From assembly GCF_030409335.1 (NCBI RefSeq), contig NZ_JAUFPN010000127.1:12810-76809 (forward strand): a DNA stretch of 64,000 bases, read 5' to 3'. The notes below the pieces were generated by a model. That model was not told where the DNA came from, did not search any database, and worked only from the letters and a program-made list of their open reading frames with translations. Numbering within the stretch: position 1 is the first letter of the stretch; every line of letters begins with the position of its first letter. A program made the position numbers and the translations under genes. Of this stretch, positions 26,351-39,274 are shown one piece after another. This DNA comes from Paeniroseomonas aquatica. Its GTDB lineage: Bacteria > Pseudomonadota > Alphaproteobacteria > Acetobacterales > Acetobacteraceae.

Positions 26351-27384
26351 CCCAGGAGGTGCAGGCCGTGGCCGAGCTGGGTCAGTTCGTCCCGCGCTAT
26401 GGTGAAGGCGTCGTTGCCCGTCGCCACCGCATCGGCCCGCAAGGCGCCGGCCCAGGCCTCGAACAGCCCCTGGGCGGCCTGCGGGTCCCGGCCGTCGCCG
26501 TCGTAGATGGCCCGCAACGCCAGCAACCCGGCATCGGCCACCGGCGCCTCCGGCACCACCACCTCCTGCTCCGGCTGCGCCGCCGCCAGGGCGACGCTGC
26601 CGGCATAGAGCTCCGGCGCATGCTGGCCGACGTCCAACTGGGCCAGCCCGGCCACCGCCGCCGCCGGCGAGACCACCCCGTCGTGCCCCGGCAGCACCAC
26701 GAGCTCGCCACGGTTCTGGTAGTTCACCGTCAGGCTGCCGAGGCTCGCCAGGGCCTGGTCCGCGGTCAGCCCGGGGAAAGCCGCTGCCGCCTCACGTGCG
26801 GCAAGCTGCGCCAGGGCCGGCTCGGCACGCAGGATCTCCCCTACCTCGGCCCGATGCGCGCCGAGCGCCACCGCGGGATCGTCGGCGATGACGAAATTCG
26901 TCACCCGCGCATCATCGCCGGCCGGCAGGAGGGCACCGGGCGAGCCGAAGGTGGTCGCGTCATGGGCCAGGCCACCGGGCTGGTCCGGGTGCTCCGCCAT
27001 ATAGAGCTGCGCCATGGCGCCGCCGAGGCTATGGCCGGTGACCACCACCTGGTCGTAGCGGCCGCTCGCCGCCGCCGCGTCCACCGCCTGGATCAGCGAG
27101 GCGAACAGCGGGTAGTCCGCGTTGATGTTCTGCAGGTCGTGCAGGCTGTCGGTCGCGTCGTCGCTGCCGCGGAAGGCGACGATCAGGCTGTCCTTGCCGT
27201 CGAGGGTCGCCTCGGTGGCGAGGGCGGCGGCATTGGCGCTGTGGAAGACGCCGCCGGCGTAGGTCTCGCCGGCGCTGAGGGTCACCGGCAGGCTGGCGGC
27301 GACGAAGCCGGTCGGCAGGACCGGGGTGTCGGCATAGGCGTCGAGCGAAAGCTGCGCCAGAACGGCGTCCGTTGCGGTCGTCAA
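26347..27384 (-). CDS. Lipase (class 3)-like alpha/beta hydrolase
   Basis: 345 residues. The class 3 lipase core is clear: LIVAFRGSDDATDSLHD (oxyanion-side strand), nucleophile elbow VVTGHSLGGAMAQLYMA with Ser, and TFGSPGALLP after it. Acid Asp and His candidates are DDPAVALGAHR and GHDGV. No signal peptide is present; export, if any, would need a C-terminal signal, and the end is Gly/Leu-rich (LGHGLHLLG). The TTG start at 27384 is supported by AGGAGAG directly upstream. A paralogue with the same core but extra C-terminal repeats lies at 39275-40465. Confidence 0.82.
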   Translation of the reverse strand: MTTATDAVLAQLSLDAYADTPVLPTGFVAASLPVTLSAGETYAGGVFHSANAAALATEATLDGKDSLIVAFRGSDDATDSLHDLQNINADYPLFASLIQAVDAAAASGRYDQVVVTGHSLGGAMAQLYMAEHPDQPGGLAHDATTFGSPGALLPAGDDARVTNFVIADDPAVALGAHRAEVGEILRAEPALAQLAAREAAAAFPGLTADQALASLGSLTVNYQNRGELVVLPGHDGVVSPAAAVAGLAQLDVGQHAPELYAGSVALAAAQPEQEVVVPEAPVADAGLLALRAIYDGDGRDPQAAQGLFEAWAGALRADAVATGNDAFTIARDELTQLGHGLHLLG

Positions 27385-27622
27385 GGATGTCTCTCCTGCG
27401 AGGGCCGCCCGGGTCAGGGGCGGGGAGGCGGGTCGGCACCCTCAAGGGGTGGGCCACGCCGGGGCCGCGGGTCGCGGCACTCACGGATGAAACACACCGG
27501 ACGGCGCCAGGGTTCCGCCGCCAGACCGTGAACCGCGCTTCCGGCAGCGCGGATCACGGTCCAGCTCATTGTTTGGTCACGCGATTCACGCCTTTCGGTG
27601 GGTCCACCCGGACGATCGCGCT

Positions 27623-29266
27623 CTACCGCTTGATCAGCTCCAGCCCATGCTGTTCCCGCACCGCATGGAAGCGCAGCATCGGCCATTCCTCCTCGGCCCG
27701 GTTGCGCCGCCAGTCGGAGCTGAAGAAGGCCACCAGCTCGCCGTCGTGATCCTCGCCGGCATCCCGCCGGCTGGCGGTGGCGAAGCGGTCCAGCGCCGCC
27801 TTGTCGGCGGCATCCACCGGGGTGACCCAGCGCATCATCGACCAAATGGTGTCGTCGAAGCCGGCGGGGACGCCGTATTCCACCTTCAGCCGGCTGGCAA
27901 GCACGTCGAGCTGCAGCTGCCCGACGACGCCGACCACCGGGTTCGACCCGTCCAACGGCCGGAACAGCTGCACCACGCCCTCCTCGGCGAGCTGGGAGAG
28001 CGCGGTCTTCAGCTTCTTCGCCAGCATCGGGTCCTCGAGCCGGACGTGGCGGAGGATTTCCGGCGCGAAGCTCGGCACCCCCCGGAAATTCAGCGCCTCT
28101 CCCTCGGTCAGGGTATCGCCGATCCGCAAGGTGCCGTGGTTGGCGACGCCGACCACATCCCCCGGCCAGGCTTCCTCCGCCACCTGGCGGTCCTTGGCGA
28201 AGAAGAACAGCGGCGCGTTGACCGGAACCTGCTTGCCGGTCCGGGTCTGGCGCAGCCGCATCCCCTTCACCAGCTTGCCGGAACAGAGCCGGACGAAGGC
28301 CACCCGGTCCCGGTGGTTCGGGTCCATGTTGGCCTGCACCTTGAAGACGAAGCCGGTCAGCGCCGGCTCGCCCGGCTCCACTGCGCGGGTATCGGCGCTG
28401 CGGGCCTGCGGCGGCGGGGCGTAGCGGGCGAGGCCGTCCAGCAGGTGGCCGATGCCGAAGTCGCGGAGCGCGCTGCCGAAGAAGACCGGCGTCAGGGTGC
28501 CCTGGCGGAAGGCCTCCAGGTCGAATTCGGGGCAGCCGGCCTCGGCCAGGCCCACTTCCTCGGCCAGGGCCGCGGCGCGGGCGGCACCAACCAGCCCGGC
28601 CAGCTTCGGGTCCTCCGGCCCGTCCATGTCGACGGCGGAGCGGTCGTCGGCGTCCACCGGCAGGAAGTGGCGGTCGAGCATGTCCCAGGTCCCGGCGAAT
28701 TCCGAGGCACGCCCGACCGGCCAGGCGACCGGGGCGGCGTCGAGGGCCAGGGTCTGCTCGATCTCCTCCAGCAGCTCGAAGGGCTCGCGCGCCTCCCGGT
28801 CCATCTTGTTGATGAAGGTGATGATCGGGATGTCGCGCAGGCGGCACACCTCGAACAGCTTCTTGGTCTGCGCCTCTATGCCCTTCGCCGCGTCGAGCAC
28901 CATGACGGCGGCATCCACCGCGGTCAGGGTACGGTAGGTGTCTTCCGAGAAATCCTCGTGGCCCGGCGTATCCAGCAGGTTGAAGACCAGCCCGCCGCGC
29001 TCGAAGGTCATGACCGAGGTGGCGACCGAGATCCCGCGGTCCTGCTCGATCTTCATCCAGTCCGACCGGGTCCGCCGGGCATTGCCCTTGGCCCGCACGG
29101 CCCCCGCGAGCTGGATGGCGCCGCCGCGCAGCAGCAGCTTCTCGGTCAGGGTGGTCTTGCCGGCGTCGGGGTGGGCGATGATGGCGAAGGTGCGCCGCCG
29201 GGCCGCCTCGGCCGAAACCTGGTTCGGGGCCTCCGCAACGGATTCGGCCGGAGTAAGGGCGTCCAC
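27623..29266 (-). CDS. prfC: Peptide chain release factor 3
   Basis: 547 residues. GTPase that recycles RF1/RF2 after termination. Motifs: G1 AHPDAGKTTLTEK, G2/G3 region with RGISVATSVM and DTPGHEDFSED, G4 FINKMDRE, followed by domain II (VFKVQANMDPNHRDRVAF) and III typical of RF3 rather than EF-G. GTG at 29266 is preferred because GAGAAGAG precedes it; another GTG at 29299 is in frame. Alone on the minus strand, divergent from the F420 operon. Confidence 0.96.
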   Translation of the reverse strand: MDALTPAESVAEAPNQVSAEAARRRTFAIIAHPDAGKTTLTEKLLLRGGAIQLAGAVRAKGNARRTRSDWMKIEQDRGISVATSVMTFERGGLVFNLLDTPGHEDFSEDTYRTLTAVDAAVMVLDAAKGIEAQTKKLFEVCRLRDIPIITFINKMDREAREPFELLEEIEQTLALDAAPVAWPVGRASEFAGTWDMLDRHFLPVDADDRSAVDMDGPEDPKLAGLVGAARAAALAEEVGLAEAGCPEFDLEAFRQGTLTPVFFGSALRDFGIGHLLDGLARYAPPPQARSADTRAVEPGEPALTGFVFKVQANMDPNHRDRVAFVRLCSGKLVKGMRLRQTRTGKQVPVNAPLFFFAKDRQVAEEAWPGDVVGVANHGTLRIGDTLTEGEALNFRGVPSFAPEILRHVRLEDPMLAKKLKTALSQLAEEGVVQLFRPLDGSNPVVGVVGQLQLDVLASRLKVEYGVPAGFDDTIWSMMRWVTPVDAADKAALDRFATASRRDAGEDHDGELVAFFSSDWRRNRAEEEWPMLRFHAVREQHGLELIKR

Positions 29267-29402
29267 GGGCAGATCTCTTCTCGGGTCAGGGTTGCCCACG
29301 ATCTAGTCGTCCGGGGCCCCCAAGACCAGAGCCCCGAGGGGGGATGGTGTGGACAGGACGGCCCGGCGGGACAATGTTAGCCGCCAAACGGAGGGACTGG
29401 GC

Positions 29403-30257
29403 ATGGAACTGGGACGTCTCGGGGTCTGGTACCCGACCGACCGGCTGGACGCTGCCCAACTGGCGGCGCTGGCCCGCAGCGTGGAGCAGCTGGGCTACGG
29501 CACCTTCTGGTACCCGGAGAGCCGCGGCTATGAATCCTTCTCCCTCGCCGCCCATCTGCTGGCCTCGACGACGACCCTCAATGTCGGCAGCTCCATCGCC
29601 AATATCTATGCCCGGGATGCCTTCACCGCCCAGCGCGGCATGGCGACGCTGAATGCGCTGAACGGCGGCCGCTTCATCCTCGGCCTCGGCGTCAGCCATA
29701 TCCCGATGGTCGAGGGCCTGCGCGGCCACCGCTACGACAAGCCGATCCCGGCCATGCGCGCCTATCTCGACGGCATCCAGAAGGACACCACCGAGGACTG
29801 GCCCATTGCGCTGGCCGCCCTTGGCCCGAAGATGCTGGAGCTCGCCGGCAAACGCACCCGCGGCGCCGTGCCCTACAACGTGACGCCGGAGCATACGGCA
29901 CTGGCCAAGTCCATCCTCGGCCCCGACAAGTGGCTGGCGGTGGAGCAGAAGGTCTGCGTCGAGACCGACCTTGCCAAGGCCCGCGCCCTGGGGCGGAAAG
30001 AACTCTCCCGCTACATGGCGCTGCCGAACTACGCCAACAACTGGCTGCGCATCGGCTTCACTGAGGCCGACCTGGCCGATGGCGGCAGCGACCGCTTCAT
30101 CGATGCCATGGTCCTCTCGGGCGACGCCGCGGCGGTCAAGGAAAGGCTCCGCGCCCATTTCACCGCCGGCGCCACCCATCTCTGCATCCAGCCCGTCCAT
30201 GCCGAGGGCGACTTCGCCGCCCGCGACGCCATGTTCGCCGCGCTGGCGGATACGTAA
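29403..30257 (+). CDS. F420-dependent luciferase-like oxidoreductase (LLM class)
   Basis: 284 residues, TIM-barrel flavin/F420 enzyme of the luciferase-like monooxygenase class. It opens GRLGVWYPTDRLDAAQLA; WYPESRGYESFSLAAHLL, VGSSIANIYARDAFTAQRG and FILGLGVSHIPMVEGLRG are typical of the TIGR03620-type group in F420 producers. The ATG at 29403 follows GGAGGG; an earlier in-frame start at 29349 is not supported. First gene of the operon with fgd and cofEDC, nine bases before fgd, which supports F420 rather than FMN as cofactor. Substrate unknown. Confidence 0.88.
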   Translation: MELGRLGVWYPTDRLDAAQLAALARSVEQLGYGTFWYPESRGYESFSLAAHLLASTTTLNVGSSIANIYARDAFTAQRGMATLNALNGGRFILGLGVSHIPMVEGLRGHRYDKPIPAMRAYLDGIQKDTTEDWPIALAALGPKMLELAGKRTRGAVPYNVTPEHTALAKSILGPDKWLAVEQKVCVETDLAKARALGRKELSRYMALPNYANNWLRIGFTEADLADGGSDRFIDAMVLSGDAAAVKERLRAHFTAGATHLCIQPVHAEGDFAARDAMFAALADT

Positions 30258-30266
30258 GGAAGACCC

Positions 30267-31271
30267 ATGCTCACCATCGGCTACAAGGCGTCCGCCGAGC
30301 AGTTCGCGCCAAGCAAGCTGCTCGACTTCGGCATCCTGGCGGAGCAGGCCGGGTTCGACAGCTGCTTCATCTCGGACCACTTCCAGCCCTGGAAGCACAC
30401 CGACGGCCACGCGCCCTATTCGCTGGCCTGGCTCGGCGCGCTCGGCGCCCGCACCTCGAAGCTGGTGATGGGCACCAGCGTGATGACGCCGACCTTCCGC
30501 TACCACCCCTCCATCGTGGCCCAGGCCTTCGGCACGCTCGGCGCCATGTTCCCCGGCCGCGTCATCCTCGGCATCGGCACCGGGGAGGGGTTGAACGAGG
30601 TGCCCTCCACCGGCGCCGTCTGGCCGGAGTTCAAGGAACGCTTCGCCCGCATGCGGGAAGCCGTCACCCTGATGCGCCAGCTCTGGTCCGAGGAGCGCGT
30701 CACCTTCGAGGGCACCTACTACCGCACCGAGAAGGCCACCATCTACGACAAGCCGGAGCAGATGGTGCCGATCTACGTCGCCGCCGCCGGCGCCCTGGTC
30801 GCCAAATATGCCGGCCGCGCCGGCGACGGCTTCATCTGCACCAGCGGCAAGAAGCCCGAGCTCTACACCGAGACCCTGCTGCCGAACGTGGCTGCGGGGC
30901 TGGAAGCCGCTGGCAAGCCGAAGCCCAACTACGACCGCATGATCGAGATGAAGGTCTCCTTCGACACGGACAAGCAGCGTGCGCTGGAGGACACCCGCCA
31001 CTGGGCGGCGCTGGCGCTCTCGCCCGAGGAGAAGATGTCGGTCGAGGACCCCGCCGAGATGGAGCGCCTGGCCGATGCCCTGCCGCTCGAGCGCGCCGCC
31101 AGCCGCTGGATGGTCTCGAACGACCCGGAGGAGCTGGTCGAGCGCATCGGCACCTACGTCGCCCTCGGCTTCAACCACCTGGTCTTCCATGCCCCCGGCC
31201 CGGATCAGGCGCGCTTCCTGACCCTGTTCGGCGAGCACGTCGCCCCCTTGCTGCGCCGGCGCTTCGGCTGA
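30267..31271 (+). CDS. fgd: F420-dependent glucose-6-phosphate dehydrogenase (FGD)
   Basis: 334 residues, strongly like mycobacterial FGD1 along its whole length: [62 protein letters not shown] and [14 protein letters not shown] are near-identical blocks. Residues matching the FGD1 active site are all kept: His38, Trp42, Glu107, Lys195, Lys256 and Arg280 (H40, W44, E109, K198, K259, R283 in FGD1). The enzyme oxidises glucose 6-phosphate and reduces F420, supplying F420H2. Its place just upstream of cofE (4 bases) couples F420 reduction to F420 synthesis. Unusual outside Actinobacteria. Confidence 0.93.
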   Translation: MLTIGYKASAEQFAPSKLLDFGILAEQAGFDSCFISDHFQPWKHTDGHAPYSLAWLGALGARTSKLVMGTSVMTPTFRYHPSIVAQAFGTLGAMFPGRVILGIGTGEGLNEVPSTGAVWPEFKERFARMREAVTLMRQLWSEERVTFEGTYYRTEKATIYDKPEQMVPIYVAAAGALVAKYAGRAGDGFICTSGKKPELYTETLLPNVAAGLEAAGKPKPNYDRMIEMKVSFDTDKQRALEDTRHWAALALSPEEKMSVEDPAEMERLADALPLERAASRWMVSNDPEELVERIGTYVALGFNHLVFHAPGPDQARFLTLFGEHVAPLLRRRFG

Positions 31272-31275
31272 GGCG

Positions 31276-32013
31276 ATGCGCCGGCTGGAACTGATCGCGC
31301 TGCCCGGCCTGCCGATGGTCGCGGCGGGAGACGATCTCGCTGCGCTGATCGAGGCCGGGCTCGCCCGCGCCGGGTTGGCGCTGGTCGAGGGCGACGTGCT
31401 GGTCCTCGCCCAGAAGATCGTCAGCAAGGCCGAGGGCCGCAGCGTGGCCCTGGCCGATGTGCAGCCCACGCCGGAGGCCGAGGCGCTGGCCGCGCGCACG
31501 GGCAAGGATCCGCGCTTCGTCCAACTGGTTCTTGCCGAAAGCCAGCGCGTGGTCCGCGCCCGGCCGGGGTTGCTGATCGTCCAGCACCGGCTCGGCTTCG
31601 TCTCCGCCAATGCCGGCATCGACCAGTCGAACCTCGGCCAGGAGGGCCATGCGCTGCTGCTGCCGCGGGACCCCGATGGCAGCGCCGCCGCGCTCGCCGC
31701 CCGGTTCGGCTGCCCCGTCGTCATCTCGGACAGCTTCGGCCGGGCCTGGCGGCGGGGGACCGTCGGCGTGGCGATCGGCGCCGCCGGCCTGCCTGCGCTG
31801 TGGGATTTGCGCGGCCGGCCGGATCTGTTCGGCCGCACCCTGCAGGTCAGCATCAGCGGCTTCGCTGACGAGATCGCGGCTAGCGCCTCCCTGCTTCAGG
31901 GCCAGGGCGCCGAGGCGCAGCCGGTGGTGCTGGTCCGCGGCCTCGCCTGGGACGCCCCGCCCAACCCCGCCGCCGAGTTGATCCGCCCGGAGTCCGAGGA
32001 TTTGTTCCGATGA
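31276..32013 (+). CDS. cofE: Coenzyme F420-0:L-glutamate ligase CofE
   Basis: 245 residues, the length of stand-alone CofE. It adds gamma-linked glutamates to F420-0 using GTP. Family blocks: [14 protein letters not shown] near residue 45, [22 protein letters not shown] in the middle, LPRDPDGSA, and [21 protein letters not shown] toward the end. It lacks the C-terminal nitroreductase-like domain of actinobacterial FbiB, which reduces dehydro-F420. The gene overlaps cofD by four bases (ATGA). Confidence 0.94.
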   Translation: MRRLELIALPGLPMVAAGDDLAALIEAGLARAGLALVEGDVLVLAQKIVSKAEGRSVALADVQPTPEAEALAARTGKDPRFVQLVLAESQRVVRARPGLLIVQHRLGFVSANAGIDQSNLGQEGHALLLPRDPDGSAAALAARFGCPVVISDSFGRAWRRGTVGVAIGAAGLPALWDLRGRPDLFGRTLQVSISGFADEIAASASLLQGQGAEAQPVVLVRGLAWDAPPNPAAELIRPESEDLFR

Positions 32014-32921
32014 TCATCGCGCTCTCGGGCGGCATCGGCGGCGCCAAGCTGGCGCTCGGCCTCAGCCAGGTGCTGCCGCCCGGGGAGCTGCTCATCGTCG
32101 CCAATACCGGCGACGACTTCGAGCACCTCGGCCTCAGCATCTCCCCGGATATCGACACGCTGACCTATGCCCTGGCCGGGCTCGACAATACCGAGCTGGG
32201 TTGGGGCCGGCGCGACGAGACCTGGTCCTTCATGGAGACGCTGGGGGCGATCGGCGGCGAAACCTGGTTCCGCCTCGGCGACCGCGACCTGGCGCTGCAT
32301 GTGGAGCGCACGCGGCGCCTGTGCGCGGGTGAGACGCTGTCGGCCGTGACCGCCGATGTCGCCCGCCGCCTCGGGATCGCGCCGCGGCTGCTGCCGATGA
32401 GCGACGATCCGGTCCGCACCCGCATCCTGAGCGATGGCGTCTGGATCGACTTTCAGGACTGGTTCGTCCGCCAGCGCTGCGCCCCGGCCTTCCACGGGCT
32501 GGAATTCGCCGGTGCCGCCGAGGCCCGGCCGCAGCCCGAATTATTGGCCGCGCTGCGGGCCGGGCCGCGGGCGGTGGTGATCTGCCCCTCCAACCCCTTC
32601 ATCAGCATCGAGCCGATCCTGGCCGTGCCGGGCCTTCGCGCCGCCATCGCCGCTTGCGGCGCGCCGGTCATCGCCGTCTCCCCGATCATTGCCGGCCAGG
32701 CGGTGAAGGGGCCGACCGCGACCATGTTCGCGCAATCCGGCACGGCGCCCAGCGCGGCCGCCGTCGCCGCGCGCTATGCGGATATCCTGACCCATTACGT
32801 CATGGAGCCGGGCGACGACGCGGCCGGCATCGCCGCCCGGGTCAGCCGCGCACCGATCTTGATGCGGACGCTGGAGGACAAGATTTCACTCGCTCGTGCC
32901 GTACTGGCCGCCATCGGATGA
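32010..32921 (+). CDS. cofD: LPPG:Fo 2-phospho-L-lactate transferase CofD (FbiA-like)
   Basis: 303 residues. It moves the phospho-hydroxyacid part of the GDP intermediate made by CofC onto Fo. The N-terminal [13 protein letters not shown] and [19 protein letters not shown], then [24 protein letters not shown] and [12 protein letters not shown] are typical CofD motifs. Overlaps cofE and cofC by four bases each, so the three are translationally coupled. Cytoplasmic. Confidence 0.95.
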   Translation: MIIALSGGIGGAKLALGLSQVLPPGELLIVANTGDDFEHLGLSISPDIDTLTYALAGLDNTELGWGRRDETWSFMETLGAIGGETWFRLGDRDLALHVERTRRLCAGETLSAVTADVARRLGIAPRLLPMSDDPVRTRILSDGVWIDFQDWFVRQRCAPAFHGLEFAGAAEARPQPELLAALRAGPRAVVICPSNPFISIEPILAVPGLRAAIAACGAPVIAVSPIIAGQAVKGPTATMFAQSGTAPSAAAVAARYADILTHYVMEPGDDAAGIAARVSRAPILMRTLEDKISLARAVLAAIG

Positions 32922-33562
32922 TCTGGGCGATCCTGCCGGTGAAGGAGCTGGAGGGCGCCAAGCAACGCCTCTCGCCGCATCTCCCGCCCGATCTCCGCCG
33001 CGCGCTGATGCAGGTGATGATCGGGGAGGTGCTGGAGGCGCTGCTCGCCGCGCGCGGCCTCGCCGGGGCGATGCTGGTGACGCTCGATCCCTGGGCCACG
33101 GCGCTTGCCGCGCGGCTCGGCGCCCGGGTGACGACCGAGGGGGCGCGGGATGGCCATACCGGCAGCGTCACCGCCGGTGCGCGCCTATTGGCCCGCGAAG
33201 GCGCCAGCGGCGTCCTGACCATGCCCGGCGACATCCCCGCGGTGACCGCGGCCGAGGTCGAGGCGGTGCTGGCCGCACATGGTCCCGCGCCCGCCTTCAC
33301 CATCGCCCCCGCGCATGACGAACTCGGCTCGAACGCCGTGCTGATGTCGCCGCCGCTCGCGGTGCCGCTGCGCTTCGGCGAGGACAGCTATGTCCCGCAT
33401 CTGGCCGCCGCCCGCGCCGTGGGGATCGAGCCGCGTGTCGTGCCCTTGCCCGGCATCGGCATGGACATCGACCACCCCGCGGATTTGCTCGCCTTCGCCC
33501 GCCTACCGGAGGCGAAGGGCACCCGCACCCTGGCATTCCTGCACGAACACGGCCTGACCTAA
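32918..33562 (+). CDS. cofC: Phospho-hydroxyacid guanylyltransferase CofC (FbiD-like)
   Basis: 214 residues, small nucleotidyltransferase fold. ILPVKELEGAKQRLSPHL is the GTP-binding opening; the middle has VLTMPGDIPAVTAAEV with the metal-binding Asp, then DELGSNAVLMSPP and FGEDSYVPHLAAA. Depending on lineage CofC uses 2-phospholactate, phosphoenolpyruvate or 3-phosphoglycerate; the sequence alone does not settle which. ATG at 32918 sits inside the cofD stop (ATGA). A strong hairpin ends the operon. Confidence 0.93.
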   Translation: MIWAILPVKELEGAKQRLSPHLPPDLRRALMQVMIGEVLEALLAARGLAGAMLVTLDPWATALAARLGARVTTEGARDGHTGSVTAGARLLAREGASGVLTMPGDIPAVTAAEVEAVLAAHGPAPAFTIAPAHDELGSNAVLMSPPLAVPLRFGEDSYVPHLAAARAVGIEPRVVPLPGIGMDIDHPADLLAFARLPEAKGTRTLAFLHEHGLT

Positions 33563-33585
33563 CTCAGAAAAAGGAATGGGGGGGC

Positions 33586-33614
33586 TTGGGGAGGAAACAC
33601 CTTTTCCTCCCCAA
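33586..33614. terminator. Hairpin between convergent cofC and Bug-protein genes
   Basis: Perfect 12-bp arms TTGGGGAGGAAA and TTTCCTCCCCAA around CACCT. As it separates two convergent genes it can end both transcripts. The wider stretch (33566-33621) resembles 50625-50675: A-rich, then a G-run, hairpin, then CCTTGCCT, so it may be a dispersed repeat. Confidence 0.6.
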
Positions 33615-33621
33615 CCTTGCC

Positions 33622-34614
33622 TCACTCCATCGTCGCGCCGGACTGCTCCACCAGCGCCTGCCACACCTTCTCCTGCGCCTGCAGGTATTCGCCGAAGGCT
33701 GCCGGCGTCGCATCGGCGACCGGGGTGAAGCCGATCGGCTCCATCCGCTGGCGGAAGGCGTCCGAGTTGACGACCTCGGTGATGGCCTTGTGCAGCAGGG
33801 CGATGCGGTCCGCCGGCACGCCGGTGGGGGCGTTGACCGCGTACCAGCTCTGCATGTCGATGTTGGCGTTGGGCAGCAGCTCCTTCATCGCCGGCACCTC
33901 GCGCAGCTCCGGCACGTAGGTGATGCGCTCGGCGCTGCCGACGGCGAGCGGGCGGAAGCTGCCCTCGCGGATGTTGCCGATCGCCGCCGGGATGACGTCG
34001 AACATCATGTCGATGTTGCCGGCCAACAGGTCCTGGAAGGCCGGCCCGCCGCCGCGATAGGGCACGTGGGTGATGTCGACGCCGGCCGCGCGCTTGAGGG
34101 ACTCGATGGCCAGGTGGCTGACGGTGCCGGTGCCGGAGGAGCCCATGGTGAGCTTGCCCGGGTCCTTCTTCGCCGCGGCGATCAGCTCGGCGAAGGTCTT
34201 GATCGGGCTGCGGCCATTTACGATCAGCACCACCGTGCCGGTCGTCACCCGGGTGATCGGCGCCAGCTCGCGCAGCGGGTCCAGCGGCATCGACTTGCGG
34301 AACAGGAACTTGTTGGCACACAGGATGGAGGCCGAGCCCAGCAGCATGCTGTAGCCGTCCTTCTCCGCCTTGGCGACGGCATCGGCACCGATGTTACCGC
34401 CGGCGCCGCCCTTGTTCTCGACGATCACGGTCTGCCCGAGGATCGTCCCCAGGCGCTCCGCCAGGAAGCGGCCGGTGAGGTCCACGGCGCCGCCGGGGGC
34501 GAAGGGCACCACGATCCGCAGCGACCGGGTCGGGAAGGCGGCCTGGGCGGAGGCCGAGGAGAGGGCGGGCAGGGTGAGGGCGGCAGCCCCCAGCAGGGCG
34601 CGACGATGCAGCAT
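33622..34614 (-). CDS. Bug-family (tripartite tricarboxylate) substrate-binding protein
   Basis: 330 residues. Signal peptide RRALLGAAALTLPALSSASA, then the Bug fold: [82 protein letters not shown] and WYAVNAPTGVPADRI. Bug proteins bind carboxylates or amides in the periplasm; no TctA/TctB membrane partner is nearby, as is usual for orphan members. It lies 89 bases downstream of fbiC on the same strand, so it may be carried on the fbiC transcript; any link with F420 is unproven. Confidence 0.92.
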   Translation of the reverse strand: MLHRRALLGAAALTLPALSSASAQAAFPTRSLRIVVPFAPGGAVDLTGRFLAERLGTILGQTVIVENKGGAGGNIGADAVAKAEKDGYSMLLGSASILCANKFLFRKSMPLDPLRELAPITRVTTGTVVLIVNGRSPIKTFAELIAAAKKDPGKLTMGSSGTGTVSHLAIESLKRAAGVDITHVPYRGGGPAFQDLLAGNIDMMFDVIPAAIGNIREGSFRPLAVGSAERITYVPELREVPAMKELLPNANIDMQSWYAVNAPTGVPADRIALLHKAITEVVNSDAFRQRMEPIGFTPVADATPAAFGEYLQAQEKVWQALVEQSGATME

Positions 34615-34703
34615 CGGTGGTCTCCGGCAGGGTTCTTTGGCGCAGCCTTAACGCGCCACCGCCGAAAAGACGATGGCCGGCCGCCGGTCGAACCGCCCGC
34701 GGA

Positions 34704-37061
<2,358 letters not shown>

Positions 37062-37147
37062 TCCCTTACCCTTGCTCGCCTCGGCGACTGGCCGCATCGT
37101 GTGGGAAGGCCCGGCGGGATGCAATGCGCGGGGAGGAGGACCCACCC

Positions 37148-38098
37148 ATGCAGATCGGATTCAGCGCCCCCGCCGGCGGACCCCTGGCGACCCCCACCGC
37201 CATGACCAGGCTGGCGGTGGAGGGCGAGGCCATGGGCTTCGACTATGCCACCTTCAGCGATCACATCGTCATCCCGACCGATATCCACGCGAAATACCCC
37301 TATACCGATACCGGCGAATTCCCCGCCGGCTCGCGCGGCGAGCGGCACGAGCAGCTGACCCAGGTGGCCTTCATCGCCGCCAAGACCCGCAAGTTGCGGC
37401 TCGTCACCTCGGTCATGGTGGTGCCGCACCGCCCGGCCATGCTGACCGCCAAGATCCTTTCGACCATCGACGTGCTGTCGGAAGGGCGGCTGACGCTGGG
37501 CATCGGCGCGGGCTGGCTGCAGGAGGAGTTCGAGGCGCTGCAGACCGAGGATTTCGCCGCCCGCGGCAAGGTCACGGATGAATACATCGCCGCCTGCCGC
37601 GCCCTCTGGACCCAGGAGGTGCCGAGCTTCGCCGGCGAATACGTCCAGTTCGGCAACGTCACCTTCGCGCCGAAACCGGTGCAGTCGCCGCTGCCGGTCT
37701 GGGTCGGCGGCGAGAGCGGCCCGGCGCTGCGCCGCACCGCCCGGCTCGGCGACGGCTGGTACCCGATCGGCACCAACCCCTCCTTTCCGCTCGACAGCCT
37801 GGAGCGCTACCAGGCCGGCGTCGCCAAGCTGCACGGCCTGCTGAAATCCGCCGGGCGCGACCCGGCCGGCGTGGCGCTGGCCTACCGCGTGCAGAAATAC
37901 GGCGCCGAGGTCCCGGCCCAGGCCGGCGACGGCAACCGCCGGATGTTCGGCGGCAGCCCCGACGACATCGCCGGCGACCTCCGCGCGATGAAATCCCTCG
38001 GCGTCGCCGCCATCGACTTCAGCTTCGCCGGCACCACGGTCGAGGACGTGCTGGCCGCCATGCAATCCTTCCGCGACAGCATCCTCGCCAAGGTCTGA
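37148..38098 (+). CDS. F420-dependent luciferase-like oxidoreductase (LLM class)
   Basis: 316 residues. FDYATFSDHIVIPTDI near the start, LRLVTSVMVVPHRPAMLTAK, LSEGRLTLGIGAGWLQEEFEAL and PLPVWVGGESGPALRRTARLGDGWYP are hallmarks of the TIGR03619-type F420 LLM group. The ATG at 37148 follows GGGGAGGAGGACCC. It begins 87 bases from the divergent fbiC start and is followed after five bases by another LLM gene, so these two form an operon opposite fbiC. Substrate unknown. Confidence 0.9.
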   Translation: MQIGFSAPAGGPLATPTAMTRLAVEGEAMGFDYATFSDHIVIPTDIHAKYPYTDTGEFPAGSRGERHEQLTQVAFIAAKTRKLRLVTSVMVVPHRPAMLTAKILSTIDVLSEGRLTLGIGAGWLQEEFEALQTEDFAARGKVTDEYIAACRALWTQEVPSFAGEYVQFGNVTFAPKPVQSPLPVWVGGESGPALRRTARLGDGWYPIGTNPSFPLDSLERYQAGVAKLHGLLKSAGRDPAGVALAYRVQKYGAEVPAQAGDGNRRMFGGSPDDIAGDLRAMKSLGVAAIDFSFAGTTVEDVLAAMQSFRDSILAKV

Positions 38099-38103
38099 CA
38101 ATA

Positions 38104-39147
<1,044 letters not shown>

Positions 39148-39274
39148 GCGCCGGCGGGCCGCCATGTTTCATTCGGCAACCGGCGCATCCCCGGGCTGAC
39201 GGCGGCGTTAGCCGTGGGAGTGAACATGGCCGGCGGCCTTCGCCCCGCCGTGGTTCCTCCCCGGGGAGCAGGAC

